Positions 1-6,836 of a DNA stretch of 10,694 nucleotides are shown here, piece by piece. Source of the DNA: JBOGIF01 sp050742415. Its GTDB lineage: Bacteria; Actinomycetota; Acidimicrobiia; Acidimicrobiales; AC-14. The notes under the pieces are model-generated. The model was not told the DNA's origin. It searched no databases and was given only the letters and a program-made list of their open reading frames with translations. The first letter of the stretch is position 1, and the number at the start of each line of letters is the position of its first letter. A program made the translations under genes and the position numbers. The stretch lies in assembly GCA_050742415.1 (NCBI GenBank), contig JBOGIF010000076.1, positions 1-10,694 on the forward strand, written 5' to 3'.

Positions 1-2145
1 GCTCCCGAACCTCTCGTGGCCGAGGCCCTGTCGATCCTCGAGCGTGTGCGGGGAGGCCAGGAGTGGTCGGGGGAGCTCCTGCGCCGGCGCTCCGACGGCA
101 GCACGGTGCAGGTCCGGGTCGTCCAGCAACCCTTACGCGATAACCACGGGCGCATCGTGGGCGTCGTCGGCTCCTCCGAGGACGCGGCGCCCAAGAGACC
201 GGTGGACGCGACAGACCCGAGCGACCGGGTGCTGGCCGCCCTCGCAGCCGAGCGTGATGCCCGGTTCGCGCTGGAGGTGGCGGCCGCCCGCCTGGCCGGC
301 CTTCACTCGGTGACCGCGGCCCTGGCCCGGGCGGTGGACCCCGCCGCCGTCGCCGAGGTGGTTCTGAATCGGGGCCTGGCGACTCTTGGGGGACGCAGCG
401 CGTCTCTCTGCCTGGTGGCGGCCGACGGTGTCCACGTCGACATCGTCCACGACGTGGGATACGCGGTGGACGTGAAGGAGCGATGGAGCCGATTCCGACT
501 CGACGGCGACCTTCCCGCCAGCGAAGCCATCCGGTCCGGCCGCATGGTCCTCATGGAGTCGCCCGAGGCGCGAGATCGCCGGTACCCGGCCTTCGTCGGC
601 ACGCCCGTCCTGGAGAACGGCTCCTGGGCGGTGGTCCCGCTCCACGACGAGGACGGCTCGGGGTTCGGCGCGTTGGTCATCGGCTTTGCCTCCAGCCGTA
701 GCTTCGTCGCCGAGGACCTGCGGATGTTCGAGGCCCTGGCCCATCAGGCGGCGGGCTCGTTGCGGCGGGCTCAGCTCTTCGAGACGACCCGCAAGGCGGT
801 GGCCGCCGAAGCCGAGGCCCGCCGCATCGCCGAGGAGTCCCAGGACCGCCTCGCCTTCCTGGCTGACGCGTCGGCGGCGCTGGCGTCGTCGCTCGACTAC
901 GAGCTCACACTGGCCACGCTCGCCGATCTGGCCGTACCCCGTCTGGCCGACTGGTGCGCCGTGCACCTGGTGGACGACCGGGGCCGGGTCCGGCCGCTGG
1001 CGGTGGCCTCGGCTGACCCCACGAAGCTGGCCGTCGCCCGTCGCCTGGCCGAGAGGTTCCCGGTCGACCCGGGTGCCAGCTCCGGCATAGGGGCGGTCAT
1101 CCGGACTGGCGAACCCGAGGTCCACTACGACGTCCCCGAGGAGGTCCTCCTCGAGTCGGCCCTCGATGACGAGCACCGCGAGCTCCTCCTGGCCGCCCGG
1201 TTCGGGTCTGCAGCCATACTGCCCATGCGTGCCCGCAAGCGTGTGGTGGGAACGATCTCGCTCCTCAACGAGCGCAGCCGGCCAATGAGCCCGGCCGACG
1301 TGAACCTCGCCGGCGAGCTGGCCATCAGAGCCGGTGTCGCAGTCGACAACGCCCTGCTGTTCGCCGACCGCTCGCGTGTGGCACGGGGCCTGCAGGCAAG
1401 CCTCCTTCCGCCGAACCTTCCGAGCGTCAACGGCCTGGACCTGGGTGCCCGCCACCTCGCCGCCGGCGAGGGCAACGATGTCGGCGGCGACTTCTACGAC
1501 GTCTTCTCGGTGGACGACCGCTGGCTCATCGCCGTGGGCGACGTTCGCGGCAAGGGCGTAGAGGCGGCTGCCGTGACCGGATTGGCCCGCCACACCATCC
1601 GTTCGGTGGCGATGGCCCAGACCCAGCCCAGCGGGATCCTGTCGCACCTGAACCAGGTCCTGCTCCAAGCCGACGACGAGCGCGCCGCAGCCTTTCTCGG
1701 GTCCGGCACCGACGACTGGCAGCAGACCGAGCCTCGGTTCTGCACCGTCGCGTTGATCTCCATCGAGATGGGGCCAGGTTCGGCCTTGGCCACCGTGTGT
1801 TGCGCCGGCCACCCTCTGCCGCTCGTGGCGCGCGCTAGCGGCGGCGTGGCGACGGCCGGCGAGATCGGCAGCCTGCTCGGCGTAACGGCCGAGGTGCAGC
1901 TACACGACGTCACGGTTGAGCTGGGCCCGGGCGACATGCTGGTCTGCTTCACCGACGGGATCACCGAGCGCCACGAAGGCCGCCGCTTCTTCGAGGACGG
2001 CGGCGTGGCGTCGCTACTCGAGGTCACCCGCGGCGACATCGACGCCGCCACCGTGGCCGCCCGCATCGAGGAGGGTGCCCGTTCCTTCGTCGCCGGTGAG
2101 CCTCAGGACGACATGGCGGTGGTCGTGGTTCGATTGCTCCCTTAG
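1..2145 (+). CDS. PAS-GAF-GAF-SpoIIE (PP2C-type) serine phosphatase, 5' partial
   Basis: Probable sensor phosphatase of an RsbU-like partner-switching pathway, which would dephosphorylate a STAS anti-sigma antagonist. The frame is open from base 1; the GTG at 16 lies inside a PAS-like tail (EWSGELLRRRSDGS...GRIVGVVGSSED, about bases 60-180), so the true start is upstream. Order: PAS end, a helical linker (about 220-300), GAF 1 (about 300-775), a second Ala/Glu-rich helical linker (780-870), GAF 2 (about 870-1370), then the SpoIIE phosphatase domain (about 1390-2140). Phosphatase signatures are all present: LQASLLPPNLP, GGDFYD at 1483-1500, GDVRGKG at 1537-1557, CCAGHPLP, FTDGITE near 1948-1968, and the terminal DDMAV acidic pair at 2107-2112, so the metal-binding aspartates look intact. 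No membrane segment is seen, so it is likely cytoplasmic. The RsbW-like gene follows directly. Family assignment is firm; the signal sensed and the substrate are unknown. Confidence 0.93.
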   Translation, partial: APEPLVAEALSILERVRGGQEWSGELLRRRSDGSTVQVRVVQQPLRDNHGRIVGVVGSSEDAAPKRPVDATDPSDRVLAALAAERDARFALEVAAARLAGLHSVTAALARAVDPAAVAEVVLNRGLATLGGRSASLCLVAADGVHVDIVHDVGYAVDVKERWSRFRLDGDLPASEAIRSGRMVLMESPEARDRRYPAFVGTPVLENGSWAVVPLHDEDGSGFGALVIGFASSRSFVAEDLRMFEALAHQAAGSLRRAQLFETTRKAVAAEAEARRIAEESQDRLAFLADASAALASSLDYELTLATLADLAVPRLADWCAVHLVDDRGRVRPLAVASADPTKLAVARRLAERFPVDPGASSGIGAVIRTGEPEVHYDVPEEVLLESALDDEHRELLLAARFGSAAILPMRARKRVVGTISLLNERSRPMSPADVNLAGELAIRAGVAVDNALLFADRSRVARGLQASLLPPNLPSVNGLDLGARHLAAGEGNDVGGDFYDVFSVDDRWLIAVGDVRGKGVEAAAVTGLARHTIRSVAMAQTQPSGILSHLNQVLLQADDERAAAFLGSGTDDWQQTEPRFCTVALISIEMGPGSALATVCCAGHPLPLVARASGGVATAGEIGSLLGVTAEVQLHDVTVELGPGDMLVCFTDGITERHEGRRFFEDGGVASLLEVTRGDIDAATVAARIEEGARSFVAGEPQDDMAVVVVRLLP

Positions 2146-2174
2146 CAGTGTCCGGGGCGACCCGGCTCGCCCGT

Positions 2175-2180
2175 TACCAT
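2175..2180 (+). promoter_or_regulatory. candidate -10 element of a leaderless promoter for the kinase gene
   Basis: TACCAT fits the actinobacterial TANNNT -10 pattern. Exactly six bases separate it from the ATG at 2187, which would place transcription start on or next to that ATG. No Shine-Dalgarno sequence precedes the ATG, as expected for a leaderless message. No clear -35 box is seen. This would let the kinase operon be transcribed apart from the phosphatase gene. It is a pattern match only. Confidence 0.4.
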
Positions 2181-2186
2181 TCGCCG

Positions 2187-2576
2187 ATGGTCACGGCCGA
2201 GTTCCGCACGGCCTTACCCGGCTTGGCGGCCAGTGCCCGCGAGGCCCGGACTTTCGTGCGGTCGAGCTTGGCGGAGATGGGCCTGGACGCCTTGGCTGAC
2301 ACCGCCGTTCTGTTGGTCAGCGAGCTCGTGGCCAACGTGGTGCTGCACGCCAGCGGCGACATGGAGGTCATGGTCTCTCCCACGGCCAGCGGCGTGATCG
2401 TGCGGGTCCACGACGGGTTGGGCGAGCTGCGGCCGACCCGGAAGCGCTACTCCGAGACGGCGACCACCGGCCGAGGCCTCATGCTGGTCGACGCCCTGGC
2501 TCACCGATGGGGGATCGACCGTGACGGCGCCGGCAAGCTCGTCTGGTTCGAGCTCGAGAGGCCGACAGACGGATGA
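2187..2576 (+). CDS. RsbW/SpoIIAB-like ATP-binding protein (anti-sigma-type serine kinase)
   Basis: A 129-residue GHKL-fold ATPase of the RsbW/SpoIIAB type, which in known systems binds a sigma factor and phosphorylates a STAS antagonist. Visible ATP-site motifs: N box SELVANVVLHA (Asn50), G1 box VRVHDGLGE (Asp76), and G2 box TGRGLMLVDALAHRWG (residues 94-109). The length is normal for single-domain members. I chose ATG 2187 over GTG 2148, which would add 13 residues, because family members begin just before the first beta strand (here TAEFRTALPG), and because a TANNNT-type -10 (TACCAT, 2175-2180) sits six bases before this ATG. It lies 41 bases after the phosphatase stop and shares ATGA with the next gene, so the two are probably translationally coupled. 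No sigma factor lies in the window, so its target is unknown; it could also act as a kinase without a sigma partner. Confidence 0.9.
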   Translation: MVTAEFRTALPGLAASAREARTFVRSSLAEMGLDALADTAVLLVSELVANVVLHASGDMEVMVSPTASGVIVRVHDGLGELRPTRKRYSETATTGRGLMLVDALAHRWGIDRDGAGKLVWFELERPTDG

Positions 2577-3043
2577 GCGAAACCACAATGCAGGAGCGGA
2601 TGATCGAGGTCAGGGTCATTGGCATGCCGATCGACCAGTACCGCAGGACCAGCGAGCACCACGACGAACTGCTACGAGAGTTCACCCTCATGTCGGCCGA
2701 CGAAGCCGACTCCACGAGCGTGCCGAGACGTCTGGTGGCGCTCATGGCTGAGCTGCAAGCTCGCTTCTCCGATCTCGGCACGGGCCCCCAGACCATCCTG
2801 GACGAGGCAGTGCGTAACGGCGTCAGCGCAGTCGACCTCGTGTACCACGTGCCCCCTGAGGTCGGGCCGGCGTCGGCTGAGTTCGATCGCCTGCTCGACG
2901 AGGCCGACGAGTTCTGCCGTGCTGGTGACCTCCTCACGCTCGCCTCCCCGTCCGACATCCGGGATCTGCGTAGCTGGTTCCTGTCGGAGTTCGTGCGTCA
3001 GACAAGAGGCGAGCCTCCGATCCCCTGGCCAGAGCGCGAGTGA
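2573..3043 (+). CDS. uncharacterised 156-residue protein of the partner-switching operon
   Basis: I cannot assign a function. The start ATG at 2573 overlaps the kinase stop (ATGA), and the end overlaps the next start (GTGA). Later in-frame ATGs at 2588 and 2600 are possible starts; AGGAG at 2592-2596 precedes 2600 but only three bases away, which is too close to be convincing. The protein opens with a beta-like segment (MIEVRVIGMPI), then looks mainly helical, acidic and soluble, with a HHDELLREF stretch (about residues 29-37), further amphipathic helices, an acidic FDRLLDEADEF stretch, and a Pro-rich tail (EPPIPWPERE). It has one cysteine and no signal peptide, membrane span or recognisable catalytic motif. 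Its position next to an RsbW-like kinase suggests a regulatory partner. It does not look like a STAS domain or a sigma factor. The reading frame is well supported by the tight junctions; the role is open. Confidence 0.8.
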   Translation: MSETTMQERMIEVRVIGMPIDQYRRTSEHHDELLREFTLMSADEADSTSVPRRLVALMAELQARFSDLGTGPQTILDEAVRNGVSAVDLVYHVPPEVGPASAEFDRLLDEADEFCRAGDLLTLASPSDIRDLRSWFLSEFVRQTRGEPPIPWPERE

Positions 3044-4494
3044 CGGCCGACCTCTCCACCCGGCGGGTCCTCGACGCCGAACCCCATACCTCGCTCGCGT
3101 CCTTCGCCGCCATCGGCGGCGGAACCGGAATAGAGGCAGCCGCCGAGCTGGGGCCCGACGCCACCGTCGACCGGATCGAGGCCTCGGGCCTTCGCGGAAG
3201 GGGCGGAGCCGGCTTCCCGACCGGGCGGAAGTGGCGGACCATTCGCGAGAACGCTTCCGACAGGCTCGCCGCCACGGTCGTCGTCAACGCCGCCGAGGGC
3301 GAGCCCGGGTCGTTCAAGGACCGGGCGATACTCCGGGCCAACCCGTACCGCGTCCTCGAAGGCGCGCTTGTAGCCGCCCGCACCGTGGGAGCCGACGCCG
3401 TCGTGGTCGCCCTCAAGGCGTCATTCGGACCGGAGCTGGCCCGAGTACGGGCGGCGATCGAGGAGGTCCGGGCCGCCGGTTGGGCCGCCGGGGTGGAGCT
3501 CATGGTGGTCGAGGGGCCGTCGCACTACCTCTACGGGGAGGAGACGGGCCTGATGGAGGTCCTCGCCGGCCGCAACCCTTTCCCCCGCCTCGCTCCCCCT
3601 TTCCGCCACGGCCTGGACGAGCTGGGCCCCGACACCCGCTCGGCGGCCGACGAGCCCCTGGCCGGCCCGACCGGCGAGACCGCCGCCGCGCCCACGCTGG
3701 TCAACAACGTGGAGACCTTCGCCAACGTCGGCGGGATCGTGGCTCGCGGCCCGGCATGGTTCCGCTCGGCCGGCACCGAGGAGTCCCCGGGAACGGTCGT
3801 GTGCACAGTGAGCGGTGACACCCGTAGGGCGGGCGTGGCCGAGGTAGCCATGGGCACGCCGCTGTCCGACGTGATCGAGGCCATCGGCGGCGGTGTCGCG
3901 CCGGGCCGACAGGTGGCCGCCGTGCTCTCCGGGGTGGCCAACCCGATCGTGCCCGGCCGCCTCGTGGGCACGGCCGTGAGCCACGAGGCGATGGCGGCCA
4001 TTGGCAGCGGGCTCGGGGCCGCCGGCTTCCTGGTATTCGACGACGCCACTGATCCGGTGGCCATTGCCGCCGGCGTCTCGCGATTCCTCGCTGTCGAGTC
4101 CTGCGGGCAGTGCCAACCGTGCAAGCAGGACGGGCTTGCCCTGGCGGAACTGCTCGGCCGCTTGTGCGGGCCCGACGCCCGGCCCGCCGACGCGGCCGCT
4201 GTCGCAGACCACGCGGCCACGGTGGCGGACGGCGCCCGGTGCTATCTCGCCACCCAGCAGCAGCGGGTCGTCGAGAGCCTCTTGCACCTGTACCCGGGCC
4301 AGGTCCGGGCCCACGCCGAAGCCGCGGCTGTCGCCGTCGAGCCGGTGCTGGTGGCGCCGATCGCCGACCTGTCCGACGGCATCGTCACCCTCGACACGCG
4401 CCAGGCCGCCAAGCAGCCCGACTGGACCTACGGCGACACCTACTCGGGCCAGTCCCCCGCCGACCGCGTCAACGCCAAGACGGGCCTGCTCTGA
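3040..4494 (+). CDS. stand-alone NuoF-like FMN/NAD(H)/4Fe-4S oxidoreductase subunit
   Basis: A 484-residue homologue of the NADH-binding subunit of complex I and bidirectional hydrogenases (NuoF/HoxF family), which passes electrons from NADH through FMN to an iron-sulfur cluster. Visible: FMN/NADH glycine-rich loop GRGGAGFPTGRKW (residues 53-65), NAAEGEPGSFKDR (83-95), EETGLMEVLAGR (167-178), PTLVNNVETFANVGG (218-232), and a C-terminal cluster site CGQCQPC (Cys355, 358, 361) plus Cys401, the NuoF spacing. At Ala85 the NADE of NuoF proper reads NAAE, while the following Glu86 is kept; this suggests a paralogue rather than a complex I subunit. No nuoE, nuoG or other complex I gene is nearby. 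GTG 3040 overlaps the previous stop by GTGA; no strong ribosome site is seen, so coupling is likely. The last 60 residues (ending in DRVNAKTGLL) lie beyond the usual fold. Family is sure; electron acceptor and physiological role are unknown. Confidence 0.9.
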   Translation: MTADLSTRRVLDAEPHTSLASFAAIGGGTGIEAAAELGPDATVDRIEASGLRGRGGAGFPTGRKWRTIRENASDRLAATVVVNAAEGEPGSFKDRAILRANPYRVLEGALVAARTVGADAVVVALKASFGPELARVRAAIEEVRAAGWAAGVELMVVEGPSHYLYGEETGLMEVLAGRNPFPRLAPPFRHGLDELGPDTRSAADEPLAGPTGETAAAPTLVNNVETFANVGGIVARGPAWFRSAGTEESPGTVVCTVSGDTRRAGVAEVAMGTPLSDVIEAIGGGVAPGRQVAAVLSGVANPIVPGRLVGTAVSHEAMAAIGSGLGAAGFLVFDDATDPVAIAAGVSRFLAVESCGQCQPCKQDGLALAELLGRLCGPDARPADAAAVADHAATVADGARCYLATQQQRVVESLLHLYPGQVRAHAEAAAVAVEPVLVAPIADLSDGIVTLDTRQAAKQPDWTYGDTYSGQSPADRVNAKTGLL

Positions 4495-4605
4495 CGCCAT
4501 CGCTGCCGAGGTGGTGAGCGTCGCCGCCAACTGACAAGTGCACGATTCGATGACGGCCGGTGGGCTGCGCTCGCAGGTCCTGCGCGGGACGGCGAGGGAG
4601 GGTGA

Positions 4606-4728
4606 GGCCAGAGAGACGCGACTTACGTGGCGCTCGCAGAGACGATTGGGTGCGAGCTCCTAACAGCCGACCGGCGGCTGGCCAGCGCGTCGGGCCCCGT
4701 GTGTCGGATCGTCGTTGTGCGCCGCTGA
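4606..4728 (+). pseudogene. C-terminal remnant of a VapC-type PIN-domain toxin
   Basis: The frame reads RDATYVALAETIGCELLTADRR, then a short tail ending in VVVRR and TGA at 4726-4728. This matches the conserved end of VapC PIN-domain ribonucleases, where (Y)DAxYVALAE and LLTADxRLA carry the third and fourth acidic residues of the active site; both aspartates (codons 4615-4617 and 4669-4671) remain. An in-frame TGA at 4603-4605 cuts it off upstream, and no start or N-terminal two thirds of a PIN domain can be read in any frame back to the NuoF-like stop. No VapB-like antitoxin gene is seen. I infer an old toxin-antitoxin locus largely deleted before the psp operon. At 40 codons the call rests on one motif block, but that block is characteristic. 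Confidence 0.7.
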
Positions 4729-4856
4729 GCCCGGCGTGAAGCTTGCTCCCAGATGACAACAGGAGAAGCACCCCCACCGAGACCAACTCGCAACTCGATG
4801 GCCCACGGCCACGACGCGGCGCTCGTCGACGACCACCGCAGCTAGCCGGGGCCACC

Positions 4857-4862
4857 TAGCAT
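4857..4862 (+). promoter_or_regulatory. candidate -10 element for the psp operon
   Basis: TAGCAT fits the TANNNT pattern and lies 32 bases before the pspA ATG, which would give a leader of about 26 bases that includes the ribosome site. I cannot find a clear -35 box at the normal spacing, so either it is weak or an activator or alternative sigma factor is used. Pattern match only. Confidence 0.3.
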
Positions 4863-4880
4863 GGGCTCGGACCACCACCC

Positions 4881-4887
4881 AAGGGAG
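4881..4887 (+). promoter_or_regulatory. ribosome binding site of pspA
   Basis: AAGGGAG lies seven bases before ATG 4895. It favours that start over the in-frame ATG at 4904, from which it would be 16 bases away. Confidence 0.7.
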
Positions 4888-4894
4888 CCGCCGG

Positions 4895-5647
4895 ATGGGA
4901 CTGATGAAGCGCCTGTCGACCGTGTTCCAGGCCAAGGCCAGCAAGGTGCTGGACAAGGCCGAGGACCCCCGGGAGACGCTCGACTTCTCCTACCAGAAGC
5001 AGCTGGAGCTGCTCACCAAGGTGCGCAGGGGCGTGGCCGACGTGGCCACCTCCCGCAAGCGCCTGGAGCTCCAGGCCGGGCAGCTGCAGGCGTCGGCGGC
5101 CAAGCTCGACGGCCAGGCCCGCCAGGCGATGGGCGCTGGCCGCGAGGACCTGGCCCGGGAAGCTCTCACCCGTCGCGCCGCCATCGCCACCCAGCTCTCC
5201 GCTCTCGCGACCCAGCACACCCAGCTCGACGGCGAGGAGAAGAAGCTGGTCGATGCCTCCCGTCGACTCGAGGCCAAGGTGGAGGCGTTCCGGACCCAGA
5301 AGGAGACCATCAAGGCCACTTACACCGCCGCCGAAGCCCAGACCAAGATCGGCGAGGCCTTCTCCGGCATCTCCGAGGAGATGGGCGACGTCGGCCTCGC
5401 CGTGCAGCGGGCGGAGGAGAAGACCCTGGCCATGCAGTCCCGGGCGGGGGCCATCGACGAGCTCATGGCCTCGGGGGCGCTGGACGACGTCACCCGTTCC
5501 AGCGACCCGCTCCAGGCCGAGCTCGACCGGGTGACGGCCACCTCATCGGTCGACGCTGAGCTCGGCCGGCTCAAGGCCGAGCTCTCCGCCGGCAGCACCG
5601 CCGGCGAACTCGGGTCCGCCGCCGCCGACAAGGAGGACGACAAGTGA
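4895..5647 (+). CDS. pspA: PspA/IM30 (Vipp1) family membrane-stress protein
   Basis: A 250-residue protein of the PspA/IM30 branch of the ESCRT-III superfamily, peripheral proteins that bind and stabilise stressed or damaged cytoplasmic membrane. The N-terminus is an amphipathic helix (MGLMKRLSTVFQAKASKVLD) of the membrane-binding kind, followed by the family signature EDPRETLDFSYQKQLE (about residues 28-43), then long Ala/Glu/Lys/Arg-rich helices with coiled-coil character to about residue 190, and a flexible acidic tail (GSAAADKEDDK). The length is normal. ATG 4895 is chosen for its ribosome site. Its stop overlaps the GTG of pspAA, and the tail codons contain that gene's Shine-Dalgarno sequence. 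No PspF, PspB, PspC or ClgR-type regulator is in the window, so induction must differ from the enterobacterial and mycobacterial systems or be encoded elsewhere. Identification is firm. Confidence 0.93.
   Translation: MGLMKRLSTVFQAKASKVLDKAEDPRETLDFSYQKQLELLTKVRRGVADVATSRKRLELQAGQLQASAAKLDGQARQAMGAGREDLAREALTRRAAIATQLSALATQHTQLDGEEKKLVDASRRLEAKVEAFRTQKETIKATYTAAEAQTKIGEAFSGISEEMGDVGLAVQRAEEKTLAMQSRAGAIDELMASGALDDVTRSSDPLQAELDRVTATSSVDAELGRLKAELSAGSTAGELGSAAADKEDDK
5630..5636 (+). promoter_or_regulatory. strong Shine-Dalgarno for pspAA inside the end of pspA
   Basis: AAGGAGG, a near-perfect match to the anti-Shine-Dalgarno, lies seven bases before GTG 5644. It sits within the Asp-Lys-Glu-Asp-Asp codons of the PspA tail, so pspAA can be initiated efficiently as well as by coupling. 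It fixes the pspAA start. Confidence 0.75.
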
Positions 5648-5922
5648 TCGTCCGCATCCTCGGAGAGGGCCAGTTCGACGTGCCCGACGCAAGCATCGAG
5701 TCCCTGAACCCCATCGACGAGGCCTTGGTGACAGCCATTGAGTCGGGCGACCAGGAGGCCTTCGCCGCCGCCCTCGCCCAGCTCCTCGACGGCGTGCACT
5801 CCGCCGGTAAGCCCTCGCCGCTCGATTCTCTGGAGCCGTCCGACCTGGTGCTGCCGGGTGCCGACTCCACCCTCGAGGACGTGAAGGACCTCTTGGGCGA
5901 CGAAGGCCTCATCCCCGGCTGA
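5644..5922 (+). CDS. pspAA: PspA-associated protein PspAA
   Basis: A 92-residue small soluble protein matching the PspAA family, a PspA partner found in actinobacteria and archaea. Typical features are the opening MIVRILGEGQFDV, a helical middle (NPIDEALVTAIESGDQEAF), and the end PSDLVLPGADSTLEDV followed by LLGDEGLIPG. It starts with GTG overlapping the pspA stop (GTGA) behind a strong ribosome site, and its TGA shares one base with the htpX ATG (TGATG). It probably modulates PspA assembly or signalling; no biochemical activity can be read from the sequence. There are no membrane spans and no cysteines. Length and all conserved blocks are normal. Confidence 0.88.
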   Translation: MIVRILGEGQFDVPDASIESLNPIDEALVTAIESGDQEAFAAALAQLLDGVHSAGKPSPLDSLEPSDLVLPGADSTLEDVKDLLGDEGLIPG

Positions 5923-6836
5923 TGTCCACCAGCCGCTTCCCCGCCGACCACGGCCTCACCAGCCGGATGCTGTTCACCATGTTCCTCCTGGGCCTGCTCT
6001 ACGTGGCCTTCATCGGGGTGATGATCGCCTATGGCGCATCGTTCGTCTTCGTCCTGGTGCTGGCCGGCGGCCTGCTCTTCGCCCAGTACGCGTTCTCCGA
6101 CCGCATCGCCATGTTCTCGATGGGCGCCCACGAGGTCAGCCCGGCGGAGGCACCGGTGCTGCACGGCATCGTCGACCGCCTCTGCGCCCTGGCCGACATG
6201 CCCAAGCCCCGGGTCGCCATCGCCGACGTCGACATGCCGAACGCCTTCGCCACCGGGCGCGACCCGGCGCACGCCGTGGTCGCGGTGACGACGGGGATCC
6301 TGCGCCGGCTCGACGAGCCCGAGCTGGAGGCGGTGCTGGCCCACGAGCTGTCGCACGTGGCCCATCGCGACGTGATGGTCATGACCTTCGCCGGGTTCCT
6401 AGGCGTCGCCGCCGGCCTGCTCACCCGCATGGTTCTCTACTCGGGGATGTGGGGTGGCGGCGGTGGCCGCGACCGTGACCGCGACGGTCCTCCGGTGTTC
6501 ATGGTCGTGGTGCTGGTGTCGATGGTCGTATACGCCGTCAGCTTCTTCCTCACCAGGGCGCTGTCGCGCTACCGCGAGCTGTCGGCCGACCGGGCCGGCG
6601 CCATCCTCACCGGCCGGCCGTCCACCCTCGCCTCCGCCCTGGTGAAGATCAGTGGGGAGATGAGCCGGATCCCCACCCGCGACCTCCGCCGCGCCGAGCC
6701 GCTCAATGCCTTCTTCTTCGCTCCGGCGGTGGCGCCCGGGCTGAGCCTGTCGTCGCTGTTCTCGACCCATCCTTCGCTCGAGCGGCGCTTGGAGCAGCTT
6801 GCCCGCCTGGAGAACCAGCAGGGCCGCCAGGGGTGA
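5922..6836 (+). CDS. htpX: HtpX-like M48 family zinc metalloprotease
   Basis: A 304-residue integral membrane protease of the M48B/HtpX type, which degrades misfolded or damaged membrane proteins in the cytoplasmic membrane. It has two N-terminal membrane spans (about residues 16-36 and 38-57), the zinc site HELSH at 141-145 with Glu142 as catalytic base, third ligand Glu219 in RELSADRAG, and two further hydrophobic segments (about 152-173 and 192-210). Between these is a low-complexity Gly/Arg-Asp loop (GGGGGRDRDRDG). The conserved C-terminal STHPSLERRLEQL is present. All catalytic residues are intact and the length is normal. Its ATG shares a base with the pspAA stop (TGATG), and no separate ribosome site is seen. 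The operon context implies joint action with PspA in membrane quality control. Confidence 0.93.
   Translation: MSTSRFPADHGLTSRMLFTMFLLGLLYVAFIGVMIAYGASFVFVLVLAGGLLFAQYAFSDRIAMFSMGAHEVSPAEAPVLHGIVDRLCALADMPKPRVAIADVDMPNAFATGRDPAHAVVAVTTGILRRLDEPELEAVLAHELSHVAHRDVMVMTFAGFLGVAAGLLTRMVLYSGMWGGGGGRDRDRDGPPVFMVVVLVSMVVYAVSFFLTRALSRYRELSADRAGAILTGRPSTLASALVKISGEMSRIPTRDLRRAEPLNAFFFAPAVAPGLSLSSLFSTHPSLERRLEQLARLENQQGRQG

Larger units (their letters stand above)
4495..4894. other. 400-base gap without an intact gene
   Basis: This separates the kinase/NuoF-like operon from the psp operon. It contains a small GC hairpin (CGCAG-GTC-CTGCG, 4572-4584) with no T tract, which could at most help end the upstream message. 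Next comes a PIN-toxin C-terminal remnant (4606-4728), then about 130 bases with no convincing coding signal, and finally the probable pspA promoter and ribosome site. Reverse-strand open frames across it show no recognisable domain and end in the neighbouring genes, so I do not call them. Confidence 0.6.

Noticed and set aside
133..1812. 559-codon open frame on the minus strand across the phosphatase gene
   Set aside because: Composition is Gly/Arg/His/Gln-rich with no domain, and it mirrors the codon bias of the well-supported plus-strand gene; a GC-rich antisense shadow.
2619..3818. 399-codon plus-strand frame across the unknown protein and NuoF-like gene
   Set aside because: Arg/Pro/Ser-rich shadow; it crosses a gene junction and contradicts two motif-supported frames.
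4469..4956. Minus-strand open frames across the 4495-4894 gap
   Set aside because: No recognisable domain, no ribosome site, and they run into both neighbouring genes.
6460..6495. Gly-rich and Arg-Asp repeat codons inside htpX, checked as a possible tandem repeat or frameshift scar
   Set aside because: The frame is continuous, flanking membrane spans and zinc ligands are intact, and such a variable loop is plausible in this family.
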